From Solibacillus sp. FSL R5-0449 (lineage in GTDB: Bacteria; Bacillota; Bacilli; Bacillales_A; Planococcaceae), in contig NZ_CP150239.1 in the NCBI RefSeq assembly GCF_037975215.1, forward strand, positions 1,092,001-1,156,000: 64,000 nucleotides of DNA, read 5' to 3'. The stretch's first letter is position 1; each line of letters begins with the position of its first letter. Under the pieces are notes generated by a model. That model did no database searches, had not been told where the DNA came from, and saw only the letters and a program-made list of their open reading frames with translations. The translations under genes were made by a program, and so were the position numbers. Of this stretch, positions 1-9,911 are shown piece after piece.

Positions 1-594
1 CAAACAGCGGTGGCTATTATCATCACAGATAACGGTCATGTAGAAAATCGAACACTAACGTTACCACCGGGTTTTAACCCGCATGATATTGAAAAAATGG
101 TTAACATTTTGAATGACCGTCTAGTCGGTGTGCCGTTATATGAACTTCCGGTAAAACTTCAAACTGAGGCAATTTCGGTATTGAAGTCTCATATTCATGC
201 ATCCGATTCGATTATCCGGTCATTGTTATCCATTACTTCAAACCATCACGAAAATAAAGTTTATTACGGTGGTAAATCCAATATGTTGAATCAGCCGGAG
301 TTCCATGATCTAGAGAAAATGCGAATGCTGATGGATCTGATCGACAAGGAAAGCCAAGTTCAAACTTTATTCAATGAACAGAAAAATGGTATTCAAATCC
401 GAATAGGTTCAGAAAACAATCATTTAGCAATGGAAAACTGCAGTGTCATCACCGCTTCCTTCCTTGTAGGGGAAGAACAGCAGGGGGCAATCGCAATTAT
501 CGGCCCGACGCGCATGGATTACCGACGTGTTGTGACATTATTGGATGTTATGACAAACAGTCTGTCCAGAGCGTTCTTCGATAATAAGAAGTAA
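1..594 (+). CDS. hrcA: HrcA heat-shock repressor, C-terminal part (5' end outside window)
   Basis: The frame is open from base 1 (Gln-Thr-Ala-Val...) to the stop at 592-594, so this is the C-terminal ~197 residues; the N-terminal winged helix lies upstream of the window. The opening stretch TAVAIIITDNGHVENRTL and the closing MDYRRVVTLLDVMTNSLS (about 20 residues from the end) are typical of HrcA, the repressor that binds CIRCE operators of hrcA-grpE-dnaK and groESL operons and needs GroEL to fold. Its place directly before grpE is the standard Bacillales order. No CIRCE element is visible inside the window; it would be expected upstream of hrcA. Confidence 0.95.
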   Translation, partial: QTAVAIIITDNGHVENRTLTLPPGFNPHDIEKMVNILNDRLVGVPLYELPVKLQTEAISVLKSHIHASDSIIRSLLSITSNHHENKVYYGGKSNMLNQPEFHDLEKMRMLMDLIDKESQVQTLFNEQKNGIQIRIGSENNHLAMENCSVITASFLVGEEQQGAIAIIGPTRMDYRRVVTLLDVMTNSLSRAFFDNKK

Positions 595-668
595 AACCGT
601 TGATTCAGCGGTCTTAGTAAACATAGCCGCTGAATTCTTGAATGATTGATACTCGAGGAGGAAAAGAA

Positions 669-1223
669 GTGTCAGAAACAAAAAACAATGAAGAATTGCA
701 GCAGGAAGAAACTACGGAAGAAGTAGTGGAAACAGCTGAAACTACTGAAACAGAAGAAACTGCAGATGAAAAAGATCAGAAAATCACTGAACTTGAAGCG
801 AAACTTGCTGAAGAGGATGCGCGCTATCTGCGTTTGCGTGCTGACTACGATAACTTAGCTCGCCGTACACGCTTAGATCGTGAAGCAGCCGAGAAATACC
901 GTGCACAGAGCTTACTGACTGAACTTTTACCGGTGCTGGACAATTTAGACCGCGCACTGCAAGTAGAAGTAACAACAGAAGAAGCGGCTTCATTATATAA
1001 AGGTGTACAGATGGTATATGACCAGTTAGTTGCTGCTACGGAAAAAGAAGGTCTTACGATCATTCCGGCAGAGGGCGAAAGCTTCGATCCGAACTTCCAC
1101 CAAGCTGTAATGCAGGAGCAGGACAGCGAAAAGGAAACTGGCGTCATTTTACGCGAACTGCAAAAAGGGTATCAGTTAAAGGACCGTGTACTGCGTCCGT
1201 CAATGGTATCTGTAAACGAGTAA
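669..1223 (+). CDS. grpE: GrpE nucleotide exchange factor
   Basis: GrpE releases ADP from DnaK and sets the pace of the chaperone cycle in the cytoplasm. The 184-residue protein has a very acidic, Glu/Thr-rich N-tail (about residues 1-35), a coiled-coil dimerisation helix (about 38-85, with LRADYDNLARRT) and a C-terminal beta-domain with FDPNFHQAVM near residue 138. I chose the GTG at 669 because GAGGAGG at 656-662 sits at good distance; the in-frame ATG at 642 precedes that ribosome site and would add a short, unlikely extension. Co-transcribed with hrcA and dnaK. Confidence 0.95.
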   Translation: MSETKNNEELQQEETTEEVVETAETTETEETADEKDQKITELEAKLAEEDARYLRLRADYDNLARRTRLDREAAEKYRAQSLLTELLPVLDNLDRALQVEVTTEEAASLYKGVQMVYDQLVAATEKEGLTIIPAEGESFDPNFHQAVMQEQDSEKETGVILRELQKGYQLKDRVLRPSMVSVNE

Positions 1224-1299
1224 TTTAGTGCTTTTCGGTGCTATCTATATATTTTTTAAATTAACACATTTTGTTTTTTACTATTAGGAGGAAAATTAA

Positions 1300-3156
<1,857 letters not shown>

Positions 3157-3175
3157 TCCTTTCTGATTTTCACAT

Positions 3176-3209
3176 AAAAGCCAAAGACCGCTTGCGGCTT
3201 TGGCTTTTA
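3176..3209 (+). terminator. Rho-independent terminator after dnaK
   Basis: AAAAGCCAAAG-A-CCG stem, CTTG loop, CGG-CTTTGGCTTTT return arm with one bulged A. It directly follows the dnaK stop and should end most hrcA-grpE-dnaK transcripts. Confidence 0.8.
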
Positions 3210-3255
3210 TGCTTGTCGTGATATGTGCTGGGCTTATTAGCGGATTTTTGTGGGG

Positions 3256-3778
3256 AAGTAGAAATGTTCGGCCTTAAAGTAGAAAGTTCAAATTTATTAG
3301 CAAATCCTCGCGAGAAAGTAGAACTTATTGAAGCGAAAGTAGAAAGTTCAATGAGTAAAGTAGAAGTTATCTATGAGAAAGTAGAAATGTTCGGCCTTAA
3401 AGTAGAAAGTGCAAGTTTTATTAGCCGATTCCCGAGAGAAAGTAGAACTTATTGAAGCGAAAGTAGAAAGTTCAGCGACTAATGTGGAAGTTATCCATGG
3501 GAAAGTAGAAGTGTTCGGCTTTAAAGTAGAAAGTTCAAATTTATTAGCAAATCCCCGTGAGAAAGTAGAACTTTTTGAAGTGAAAGTAGAAAGTTCAGCG
3601 GCTAATGTGGAAGGTAACCATGGGAAAGTAGAAGCGTACGGCCTTAAAGTAGAAAGTGTAAGTTTTATTAGCGGATTCCCGCGAGAAAGTAGAACTTATT
3701 GAAGCGAAAGTAGAAAGTTCAGCGGCTAATGTGTACGTTATTCAAAGAAAAGTAGAAATGCACACTCATAAAGTAGAA
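3256..3778 (+). repeat. Array 1: AAAGTAGAA boxes at 21-bp steps with 39/40-bp linkers
   Basis: Nineteen exact AAGTAGAA copies plus three decayed ones start at 3256, 3277 | 3316, 3337, 3358, 3379, 3400 | 3440, 3461, (3482), 3503, 3524 | 3563, 3584, (3605), 3626, 3647 | 3687, 3708, (3729), 3750, 3771. Steps inside each block are exactly 21 bp; jumps between blocks are 39, 40, 39, 40. Two linker types alternate, giving a 247-bp higher-order repeat (3316 to 3563). Read on the plus strand the box gives Lys-Val-Glu every seven residues, but the 40-bp linkers break the frame, and copies differ mostly by amino-acid-changing substitutions. I therefore treat it as non-coding. Function unknown. Confidence 0.9.
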
Positions 3779-3829
3779 GTTATGACGGGTAATAAATTTC
3801 ACCAAACCTTGACTCTAATTAAATAGAAG

Positions 3830-4065
3830 TCCAACGCCCATACTACCCGGTAGTTGTGCGGAGTGGAGAGGCCGACTCCTAGGGGATTAGCGTGCGCGGA
3901 AAATCCACTTGATACTTGATGTATGCCGCCGTAGAGGCATACATCAAGTTAGTTGGAGCCACGCCCCCATGAGATAGGAACGAATGCTAAGAGCGTCACA
4001 TCGTGTGACAACGCATTCGTGACCAACATCGTGTTGGCCTCCGCAACGCAGCACATCGGCCTATA
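3830..4065 (+). repeat. Interspersed dyad-rich element A
   Basis: GC-richer block with three hairpins: a perfect 13-bp stem CTTGATGTATGCC / GGCATACATCAAG (3915-3948), GTCACA-TCG-TGTGAC (3995-4009) and CCAACA-TCG-TGTTGG (4023-4037). The right half is homologous, in reverse orientation, to element B near 20.9-21.0 kb, so it is a dispersed repeat. No ORF is carried. It may be a REP- or MITE-like non-autonomous element; the family name cannot be settled from sequence alone. Confidence 0.7.
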
Positions 4066-4095
4066 TGAAAGAAACTAAACTTTATAACTTCAGCC

Positions 4096-4125
4096 GGAGT
4101 GAAATCAACGGACTTTATGAACAAA
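4096..4125 (+). repeat. Short repeat remnant (AATCAACGGACTTTATGAA)
   Basis: The 19-mer AATCAACGGACTTTATGAA here recurs exactly at about 17674-17692, where it is joined to a fragment of the palindromic element described at 48.47-48.57 kb. Probably the tail of a decayed mobile repeat. Confidence 0.5.
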
Positions 4126-4231
4126 CCGAAACATTATTTAATTTCATATAAGATGAACTAAAGCAAAAGCTATACATCAATTTTTCAACATGATAAAATA
4201 GACGTTATGTAAAAAGAGCGGAGAGTGAACA

Positions 4232-5353
4232 ATGAGTAAGCGCGATTACTATGAAGTACTTGGCCTGAGCAAAGGTGCAAGCAAAGATGAAATAAAAAAA
4301 GCGTATCGTAAATTATCAAAACAGTATCACCCTGATTTAAACAAAGAAGAGGGCGCAGACGTAAAGTTCAAAGAAGTCGCAGAAGCGTATGAAGTACTGT
4401 CAGACGACCAAAAACGCGCACGTTATGACCAATTCGGCCATGAAGATCCAAATGCCGGATTTGGTGGCGGCGGCTTCGGAGGCGGCGCTGGATTCGGCGG
4501 TTTCGAGGACATCTTCAGTTCGTTCTTCGGAGGCGGCCGACGTCAAGATCCAAACGCCCCACGTAAAGGTGACGATCTGCAGTTCCGTATGAACATTTCC
4601 TTCGAAGAAGCAGTATTCGGTAAAGAAACAGAAATAGAGATTCCAAAAGAAGAAACATGTGATACATGTCACGGTTCTGGTGCAAAACCAGGTACGCATC
4701 CACAAACATGTTCACAATGTAATGGCGCTGGTCAGATTAACCAGGCAGTCGACACACCGTTTGGCCGTATGGTAAACAAACGTTCTTGTCCATCATGTCG
4801 TGGTCAAGGTAAAATCATTGTGGAAAAATGTTCACCATGTCGCGGTACTGGTACAATTACGAAAAAGAAAAAAATCAAAATCACAATCCCGGCAGGTGTT
4901 GATGATGGTCAACAATTACGCGTAGCTGGTCAAGGTGAAGCAGGATACAACAATGGTCCGGCCGGCGATTTATACATTATCTTCAATGTTCGCAAGCACG
5001 AGTATTTCGAACGTGACGGCGATGATATTTTATATGAACTAAAATTAACATTCCCGCAAGCAGCGTTAGGTGATGAAATCGAAGTACCGACAATTCACGG
5101 GAAAGTGAAACTGAAAATTCCTGCAGGCACACAATCCGGTGCACAATTCCGCCTGAAAGATAAAGGCGTAAAAAATGTACACGGCTATGGCATGGGGAAC
5201 CAGTATGTCATCGTAAATGTTGTCACACCGACGAAATTAACGGAAAAACAAAAACAATTGTTACGTGAATTTGCAGAAATCAGCGGAGACATTCCGGAAG
5301 AACACGGAAGCTCGCTGTTCGACAAAATTAAGAAAAAAATTAAAGGCGACTAA
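4232..5353 (+). CDS. dnaJ: DnaJ (Hsp40) co-chaperone
   Basis: Stimulates DnaK ATPase and delivers substrates. The 373 residues show a J-domain with HPD at 33-35, a Gly/Phe-rich linker (about 70-105), four zinc-binding repeats [24 protein letters not shown] and CSPCRGTG (about 142-205) and the two C-terminal beta-domains. GGAGAG precedes the ATG. Unlike the usual tight dnaK-dnaJ spacing, 1,075 bp of terminator, repeat array 1 and element A lie upstream. A separate promoter is therefore expected; a TAAAAT at 4194-4199 is a weak -10 candidate. Confidence 0.97.
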   Translation: MSKRDYYEVLGLSKGASKDEIKKAYRKLSKQYHPDLNKEEGADVKFKEVAEAYEVLSDDQKRARYDQFGHEDPNAGFGGGGFGGGAGFGGFEDIFSSFFGGGRRQDPNAPRKGDDLQFRMNISFEEAVFGKETEIEIPKEETCDTCHGSGAKPGTHPQTCSQCNGAGQINQAVDTPFGRMVNKRSCPSCRGQGKIIVEKCSPCRGTGTITKKKKIKITIPAGVDDGQQLRVAGQGEAGYNNGPAGDLYIIFNVRKHEYFERDGDDILYELKLTFPQAALGDEIEVPTIHGKVKLKIPAGTQSGAQFRLKDKGVKNVHGYGMGNQYVIVNVVTPTKLTEKQKQLLREFAEISGDIPEEHGSSLFDKIKKKIKGD

Positions 5354-5367
5354 GGAGTGTATTGCAA

Positions 5368-6306
5368 GTGAAATGGACAGAACTTTCGATTTTAACAACG
5401 CATGAAGCTGTTGATGCAGTGACGAACATTTTACACGAAGCTGGCGCAAGCGGTGTAGTAATTGAAGATTCAAAGGAATTAGATAAAGAGAGAATCGATA
5501 AATTTGGTGAAATTTATGCACTGAATCCTGAAGATTTTCCGAAAACAGGTGTCATTGTAAAAGCATATTTATCGGCTTCAAGTTTTTTAGCGGAAACAAT
5601 CGAAGAAATTAAGCTTGCAATCGCAAACCTTGTAAACTTTGATATTAATATTGGCGAAAATGTATTAACACTTTGTGAAGTTGATGAAGAAGATTGGTCA
5701 ACAGCATGGAAACAGTACTACCATCCGGTGAAAATTTCGGAACGCTTCACGATTGTGCCGACTTGGGAAGACTACAAACCGGTATCGACGGATGAGCTGA
5801 TCATTGAGCTGGATCCGGGAATGGCGTTCGGAACAGGAACACATCCTACAACAGTAATGTGTTTACAGGCGCTTGAAAAAGTTGTACAACATGACCACAC
5901 AGTTGTCGATGTTGGTACAGGATCTGGTGTACTGTCAATTGGTGCTGCCATGCTTGGAGCGAAAAGCGTTCATGCATTGGACTTAGATGAAGTAGCGGTA
6001 AATGCAGCGCGTGAAAACGTTGAACTGAATAAAATGAGTGATATTGTTGAAGTATTCCACGGCAATCTTTTGGATACAGTAAAAGAACCAGCTGATATTG
6101 TGGTGGCGAATATTTTAGCGGAAATCATCATGTCATTTACAGATGATGCCTTTTCAATTGTAAAACCAGGCGGCATCTACGTGACATCAGGTATTATCGG
6201 AGCGAAAAAAGACGATGTCAAAGCCGCTCTTGAAAAAGCCGGATTTGTCATTGAAGAAGTATTAATGATGGAAGATTGGGTAGCGATTATTTCACGTCGT
6301 CCTTAA
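5368..6306 (+). CDS. prmA: Ribosomal protein L11 methyltransferase PrmA
   Basis: Trimethylates ribosomal protein L11 using S-adenosylmethionine. The 312-residue product begins [17 protein letters not shown], the PrmA N-terminal substrate domain, and has the SAM-binding motif [14 protein letters not shown] near residue 178 and the [10 protein letters not shown] catalytic segment near 246. GTG at 5368 matches the family N-terminus; a TTG at 5362 is in frame and two codons longer. AAGGAG at 5352-5357 overlaps the dnaJ stop, so the two genes are translationally close and share a transcript. A strong terminator follows. Confidence 0.93.
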   Translation: MKWTELSILTTHEAVDAVTNILHEAGASGVVIEDSKELDKERIDKFGEIYALNPEDFPKTGVIVKAYLSASSFLAETIEEIKLAIANLVNFDINIGENVLTLCEVDEEDWSTAWKQYYHPVKISERFTIVPTWEDYKPVSTDELIIELDPGMAFGTGTHPTTVMCLQALEKVVQHDHTVVDVGTGSGVLSIGAAMLGAKSVHALDLDEVAVNAARENVELNKMSDIVEVFHGNLLDTVKEPADIVVANILAEIIMSFTDDAFSIVKPGGIYVTSGIIGAKKDDVKAALEKAGFVIEEVLMMEDWVAIISRRP

Positions 6307-6322
6307 TTAAATCGTTTAATCG

Positions 6323-6363
6323 AAAATCGAACATTTTGCTATCGGGCAAAATGTTCGATTTTT
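6323..6363 (+). terminator. Terminator after prmA
   Basis: Perfect 17-bp stem AAAATCGAACATTTTGC / GCAAAATGTTCGATTTT with loop TATCGG and a T tail. Confidence 0.85.
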
Positions 6364-6388
6364 ACGTTATCAACAAGGAGTGAAGACA

Positions 6389-7132
6389 ATGCAAAGATAT
6401 TTTGTAGATACAGTGGATAGTGATAAGGACCAATTTATCATTTCCGGAGAAAACGCACGCCATATTTTAAAAGTGATGCGTATGACGGTCGGGGAAGAGA
6501 TCATCGTTGTACACGATAATGTAGCACATGTTTGTGAAATTATCGAACTTGACCAGGATGTCTGTGCGAAAAAAACAGGTACGACAATACCTTCACCGGA
6601 AATGCCGGTTAAAGTCGATATCGCATGCGGTCTGCCAAAAGGCGATAAACTGGAACTGATTGCACAAAAAGCGACGGAGCTCGGGATGCACGCACTGATT
6701 CCGTTTGCGGCAGAACGTTCGATTGTTAAATGGGATGATAAAAAAGCGAAGAAAAACCAGGAACGCCTGCAAAAAATTGCTCAGGAAGCGGCCGAGCAAT
6801 CGCATCGTACATATGTACCGAATGTTGTACAACCAATCAGTTTCAAACAGCTTGTACAAACATTCTCAAACTATGATGCCGTATATATTGCAGACGAAGA
6901 AGACGCGAAGTTGGCGACACGTACGACTTTTAAACAAAAGCTGCAGTCGTTAAATACGGAAAAAACACTGCGCATCTTATGCATTTTCGGTCCTGAAGGC
7001 GGCATTTCCCGCAATGAATCGGCAATAATGCTTGAAGCCGGTGCACAGACAATGTCACTTGGACCACGTATTTTACGGGCAGAGACCGCGCCATTTTATG
7101 CGCTTGCGGCGATTTCGTATGAATTTGAATAA
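6389..7132 (+). CDS. rsmE: 16S rRNA m3U1498 methyltransferase RsmE
   Basis: Methylates N3 of U1498 in 16S rRNA; equivalent to yqeU of Bacillus subtilis and in the same place after prmA. The 247 residues carry the N-terminal PUA-like domain (MQRYFVD..., ENARHILKVMR) and a SPOUT knot with IFGPEGGISRNE near residue 193 and LGPRILRAETAP at the end. ATG 6389 has AAGGAGTG seven bases upstream; the in-frame GTG at 6380 lies inside that ribosome site. Confidence 0.93.
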   Translation: MQRYFVDTVDSDKDQFIISGENARHILKVMRMTVGEEIIVVHDNVAHVCEIIELDQDVCAKKTGTTIPSPEMPVKVDIACGLPKGDKLELIAQKATELGMHALIPFAAERSIVKWDDKKAKKNQERLQKIAQEAAEQSHRTYVPNVVQPISFKQLVQTFSNYDAVYIADEEDAKLATRTTFKQKLQSLNTEKTLRILCIFGPEGGISRNESAIMLEAGAQTMSLGPRILRAETAPFYALAAISYEFE

Positions 7133-7141
7133 TAAACCTAT

Positions 7142-7188
7142 AAAAAGCCTTAATTTCTCACGAAAAGAGAAGTTAAGGCTTTTTATTT
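7142..7188 (+). terminator. Terminator after rsmE
   Basis: AAAAAGCCTTAA-T-TTCTC stem, ACGAAAA loop, GAGAA-G-TTAAGGCTTTTT return arm. Confidence 0.8.
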
Positions 7189-7242
7189 TGTTAACCATAG
7201 CCCCCTATTTGTAAATTATCTCAAATTAAATGCATTTCCCTC

Positions 7243-7271
7243 TTGTATAACAAAAAACAAGTATGTATAAT
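7243..7271 (+). promoter_or_regulatory. SigA-type promoter of the carotenoid gene
   Basis: TTGTAT (7243-7248), 17-bp spacer, TATAAT (7266-7271), about 180 bp before the desaturase start. TTGTATAACA overlaps the -35 and is repeated exactly at 7274-7283, just past the -10, and could be a direct-repeat operator. Confidence 0.55.
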
Positions 7272-7447
7272 GTTTGTATAACATATAACGAAGTCACTGG
7301 ACAAATATTTATTTGAAACAGTTAATATATCAAAGTTTATTATTAGCAACGTTAGAAAGAACGAAGAATACCTCTAAACATTATACAAATCAAAATTAAT
7401 AAGTGAAACATTGTACAATATCGAATCAGAATAGGGAGGAAATAGAA

Positions 7448-9022
7448 ATGAAAAAAATTGCAGTGGTAGGGGCAGGACCCGGTGGATTAGCGGTTGCCAT
7501 GTTATTGGCACATAAAGGGTATGAAGTAACGATTTATGAAAAGCAGGCATATGTAGGTGGGCGAACAAGCGAGATTAAGCTTGGTGATTATAAATTTGAT
7601 ATGGGCCCGACATTTTTAAATATGCTGTACATTGCCGAAGAAATTTTTGAGTTAACAGGCCGAAATATTCACGACTATGTGGATCTGATTGATTTGAATC
7701 CGATGTACCAACTGATTTACCATAATAAAAAAATTAATATGACGCGTGATGCCGATGAGATGATCCGTCAAATCAACGAGCTTTTCCCTGGGAATGAGGG
7801 TAGCTATGAGCGCTACATGGAGCAGACGCAAAAGAAACTTGAAGTGCTGGCACCAGTACTGCAGGCACCGATGAATAAGCTGACAGATCTGTTCAATCCG
7901 AAAGTGATGAAAGCGTTCAAAGAGTTGGAAATAGGAAATTCTCTAGTTGATACACTGTCGAAATTCTTTAACGAAGAAGAATTGCAGCTCGCTTTCACAT
8001 TCCAGGCGAAATATTTAGGAATGTCACCTTGGGAAAGTCCTGGCGCATTTTCGATTCTTTCATATATTGAACATGCGTACGGCGTTTACCACATTAAAGG
8101 CGGCATCAATAAGCTGACACAAGCAATGGGCAGAGTTGTGCTAGAATCAGGCGGGAAAATCCTCCTCAATAACGGCGTGAAAAAATTAAAAACAAAAGGC
8201 AGAAAAGTGACGGGCTTACTGCTGGAAGATGGTCAGGAAATTGAAGCGGATGAGGTCATCATTAACGGAGATTTTGCCCATGCGATGACACATCTTGTGG
8301 AGCCGGGTCTACTGAAAAAATACACACCGGAAAAACTTGAGAAAAAACAATATTCTTGTTCAACATTCATGCTGTATTTAGGTGTCAATAAACAATTTGA
8401 TTTACCGCACCATACAATTTGGTTTGCAAAAGACTACCGTAAAAATGTAGAGGAAATTACTAAGACAAAACTGATGTCCGAAGATCCGTCAATTTATATT
8501 CAAAATGCAGTCGTAACGGATGAAACGGTTGCTCCAAAAGGGAAGTCGACATTATATATTTTAGTACCGGTACCGAATAATATGAGCGGAATTGACTGGG
8601 CGGAAAAGGCGGGTCCTTTCCGCGATATGGTTTTAAATATGGTGGCAGATAAACTTGGCGTTAAGGACATTTGGGAGTATATCGAAGAAGAGCGTATGAT
8701 TACACCTGCTGACTGGGAACGCGATATTCATGTTTATAAAGGGGCGACGTTCAATTTAGGTCACCAATTGTCTCAAATGCTTGTATTCCGTCCGCGCAAT
8801 AAATTTGAAGAGCTGGATCAGTGCTGGTTAGTCGGCGGTGGTACACACCCGGGCAGTGGCTTGCCGATTATTCTGGAATCAGCCCGAATTACAGCAAACG
8901 GCATTTTACAGCAGGATAAACAGACATTACTTCCTGTTAAACCATTGCCGAAAGTAGAGCTGTATAAAAAGAAAGAAGCACAATTACACCATCAGCCGGC
9001 AGCAATTCAAACAAATGCTTAA
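7448..9022 (+). CDS. Phytoene/diapophytoene desaturase family oxidoreductase
   Basis: FAD-dependent CrtI/CrtN-type enzyme expected to desaturate or oxidise a C30 or C40 carotenoid. The 524 residues have the N-terminal dinucleotide motif GAGPGG at 8-13, followed by EKQAYVGGRTSE near 31-42, and the C-terminal family signature GGGTHPGSGLPIILESA near residue 462. GGGAGG precedes ATG 7448; a longer in-frame start at 7403 lacks a ribosome site. No phytoene or diapophytoene synthase (crtM) is near, so the exact substrate (CrtN or CrtP type) cannot be told. It lies in a block inserted between rsmE and mtaB, adjacent in B. subtilis. Confidence 0.85.
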   Translation: MKKIAVVGAGPGGLAVAMLLAHKGYEVTIYEKQAYVGGRTSEIKLGDYKFDMGPTFLNMLYIAEEIFELTGRNIHDYVDLIDLNPMYQLIYHNKKINMTRDADEMIRQINELFPGNEGSYERYMEQTQKKLEVLAPVLQAPMNKLTDLFNPKVMKAFKELEIGNSLVDTLSKFFNEEELQLAFTFQAKYLGMSPWESPGAFSILSYIEHAYGVYHIKGGINKLTQAMGRVVLESGGKILLNNGVKKLKTKGRKVTGLLLEDGQEIEADEVIINGDFAHAMTHLVEPGLLKKYTPEKLEKKQYSCSTFMLYLGVNKQFDLPHHTIWFAKDYRKNVEEITKTKLMSEDPSIYIQNAVVTDETVAPKGKSTLYILVPVPNNMSGIDWAEKAGPFRDMVLNMVADKLGVKDIWEYIEEERMITPADWERDIHVYKGATFNLGHQLSQMLVFRPRNKFEELDQCWLVGGGTHPGSGLPIILESARITANGILQQDKQTLLPVKPLPKVELYKKKEAQLHHQPAAIQTNA

Positions 9023-9038
9023 AGAGTAGACATTGTAG

Positions 9039-9065
9039 TGAAACTTTTAATTGAATGGAAACGTA
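9039..9065 (+). promoter_or_regulatory. Possible SigW-type promoter
   Basis: TGAAAC (9039-9044), 17-bp spacer, CGTA (9062-9065). The SigW consensus has 16 bp, so this is one base off. It lies 32 bp before the PH-domain gene start. Confidence 0.4.
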
Positions 9066-9096
9066 TAATAACTATTCAATTAAAGGGGGCAATACA

Positions 9097-9711
9097 ATGT
9101 TCAAAAAATTAGCATCAGACGCATTAGGTCTATCAGATATTGGGGTAGTTATTTCAAGACAGGACTTTGACAAAACAGATGCGGATGATTTCATTTTTAA
9201 TGAAGCGGACGAAAAAATTTATTTCCTGATCAAAACAAAAGCGGATGAGTATTGCTTCACGAACTATGCATTAATACATGTTGACGGGGCTAATGCAATC
9301 AGTAAAAAACGTATGCTGCGTCGCTATGACTATGAGCATTTTGCGATTGAAGAAGTGCTGCTGGAAACAGCCGGAACAATTGATCTGGATGTAGAGATTA
9401 AATTTGTAATCGGAAATGTGCCATTAAGCATTGATATTCATAAAAAACACTTAACGGAAATTAAAGATTTATACAAAGCGCTTCATGCTATTTCACTTGA
9501 ACAAAAAGCGAATGCATTCAGCATGGATGCTGCAAAACAAAGTCTGAATTTAGCGGCATCTGCAATCGGCCGCGCTGGCAATGAAGGGGTTTCACCAGCC
9601 GAAGCATTTAAGGAGATCACAACATTTTCACATAGCTGGCTTCTTGAACAAAAGAAAGCATTTGTGAAGAAAGATTTCGGCGATGTTTTTGAGAAATATA
9701 TTAATAACTAA
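9097..9711 (+). CDS. Bacterial PH-domain protein, YvbH-like
   Basis: The 204-residue soluble protein MFKKLASDALGLSDIG... resembles the bacterial pleckstrin-homology-like (bPH) family typified by B. subtilis YvbH: a beta-rich PH-like fold over about residues 20-125, then a helical C-terminal oligomerisation region (about 130-200). No signal peptide or membrane segment is visible. Function is not established for the family. ATG 9097 has AAAGGGGG upstream; the ORF is open from 9055 but without a ribosome site. A SigW-like promoter candidate precedes it, which would fit an envelope-stress role (inference). Confidence 0.65.
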   Translation: MFKKLASDALGLSDIGVVISRQDFDKTDADDFIFNEADEKIYFLIKTKADEYCFTNYALIHVDGANAISKKRMLRRYDYEHFAIEEVLLETAGTIDLDVEIKFVIGNVPLSIDIHKKHLTEIKDLYKALHAISLEQKANAFSMDAAKQSLNLAASAIGRAGNEGVSPAEAFKEITTFSHSWLLEQKKAFVKKDFGDVFEKYINN

Positions 9712-9717
9712 CGGATG

Positions 9718-9750
9718 AAGCATGCGATATTTGTCGTATGCTTTATTTTT
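9718..9750 (+). terminator. Terminator after the PH-domain gene
   Basis: AAGCATGCGA stem, TATTTG loop, TCGTATGCTT return arm, then TATTTTT. Confidence 0.75.
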
Positions 9751-9911
9751 GTACATAATAAAGGAGACAAACTTTTTATTTACTTGGAGCCCATACTTGA
9801 AGATTTGGGACATTATGGTGGCATGATAATAAATTGGATGTGTAAACAGGAAGGAAAAAGGTGATATATTAGTTACTAACATGGAGAACAGATTGAAAGG
9901 GTCGCGATAAT

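Noticed and set aside
3225-3702. Two overlapping ORFs of 76 and 97 codons with KVE heptads in array 1
   Set aside because: They exist only because the 21-bp repeat equals seven codons; the 40-bp linkers shift the frame, no ribosome site is present and differences between units are mostly amino-acid changing.
3256-3778. CRISPR array
   Set aside because: Repeats are only 8-9 bp, spacers are themselves repeated and of 12 bp, and no cas genes are near; the same holds for arrays 2 and 3.
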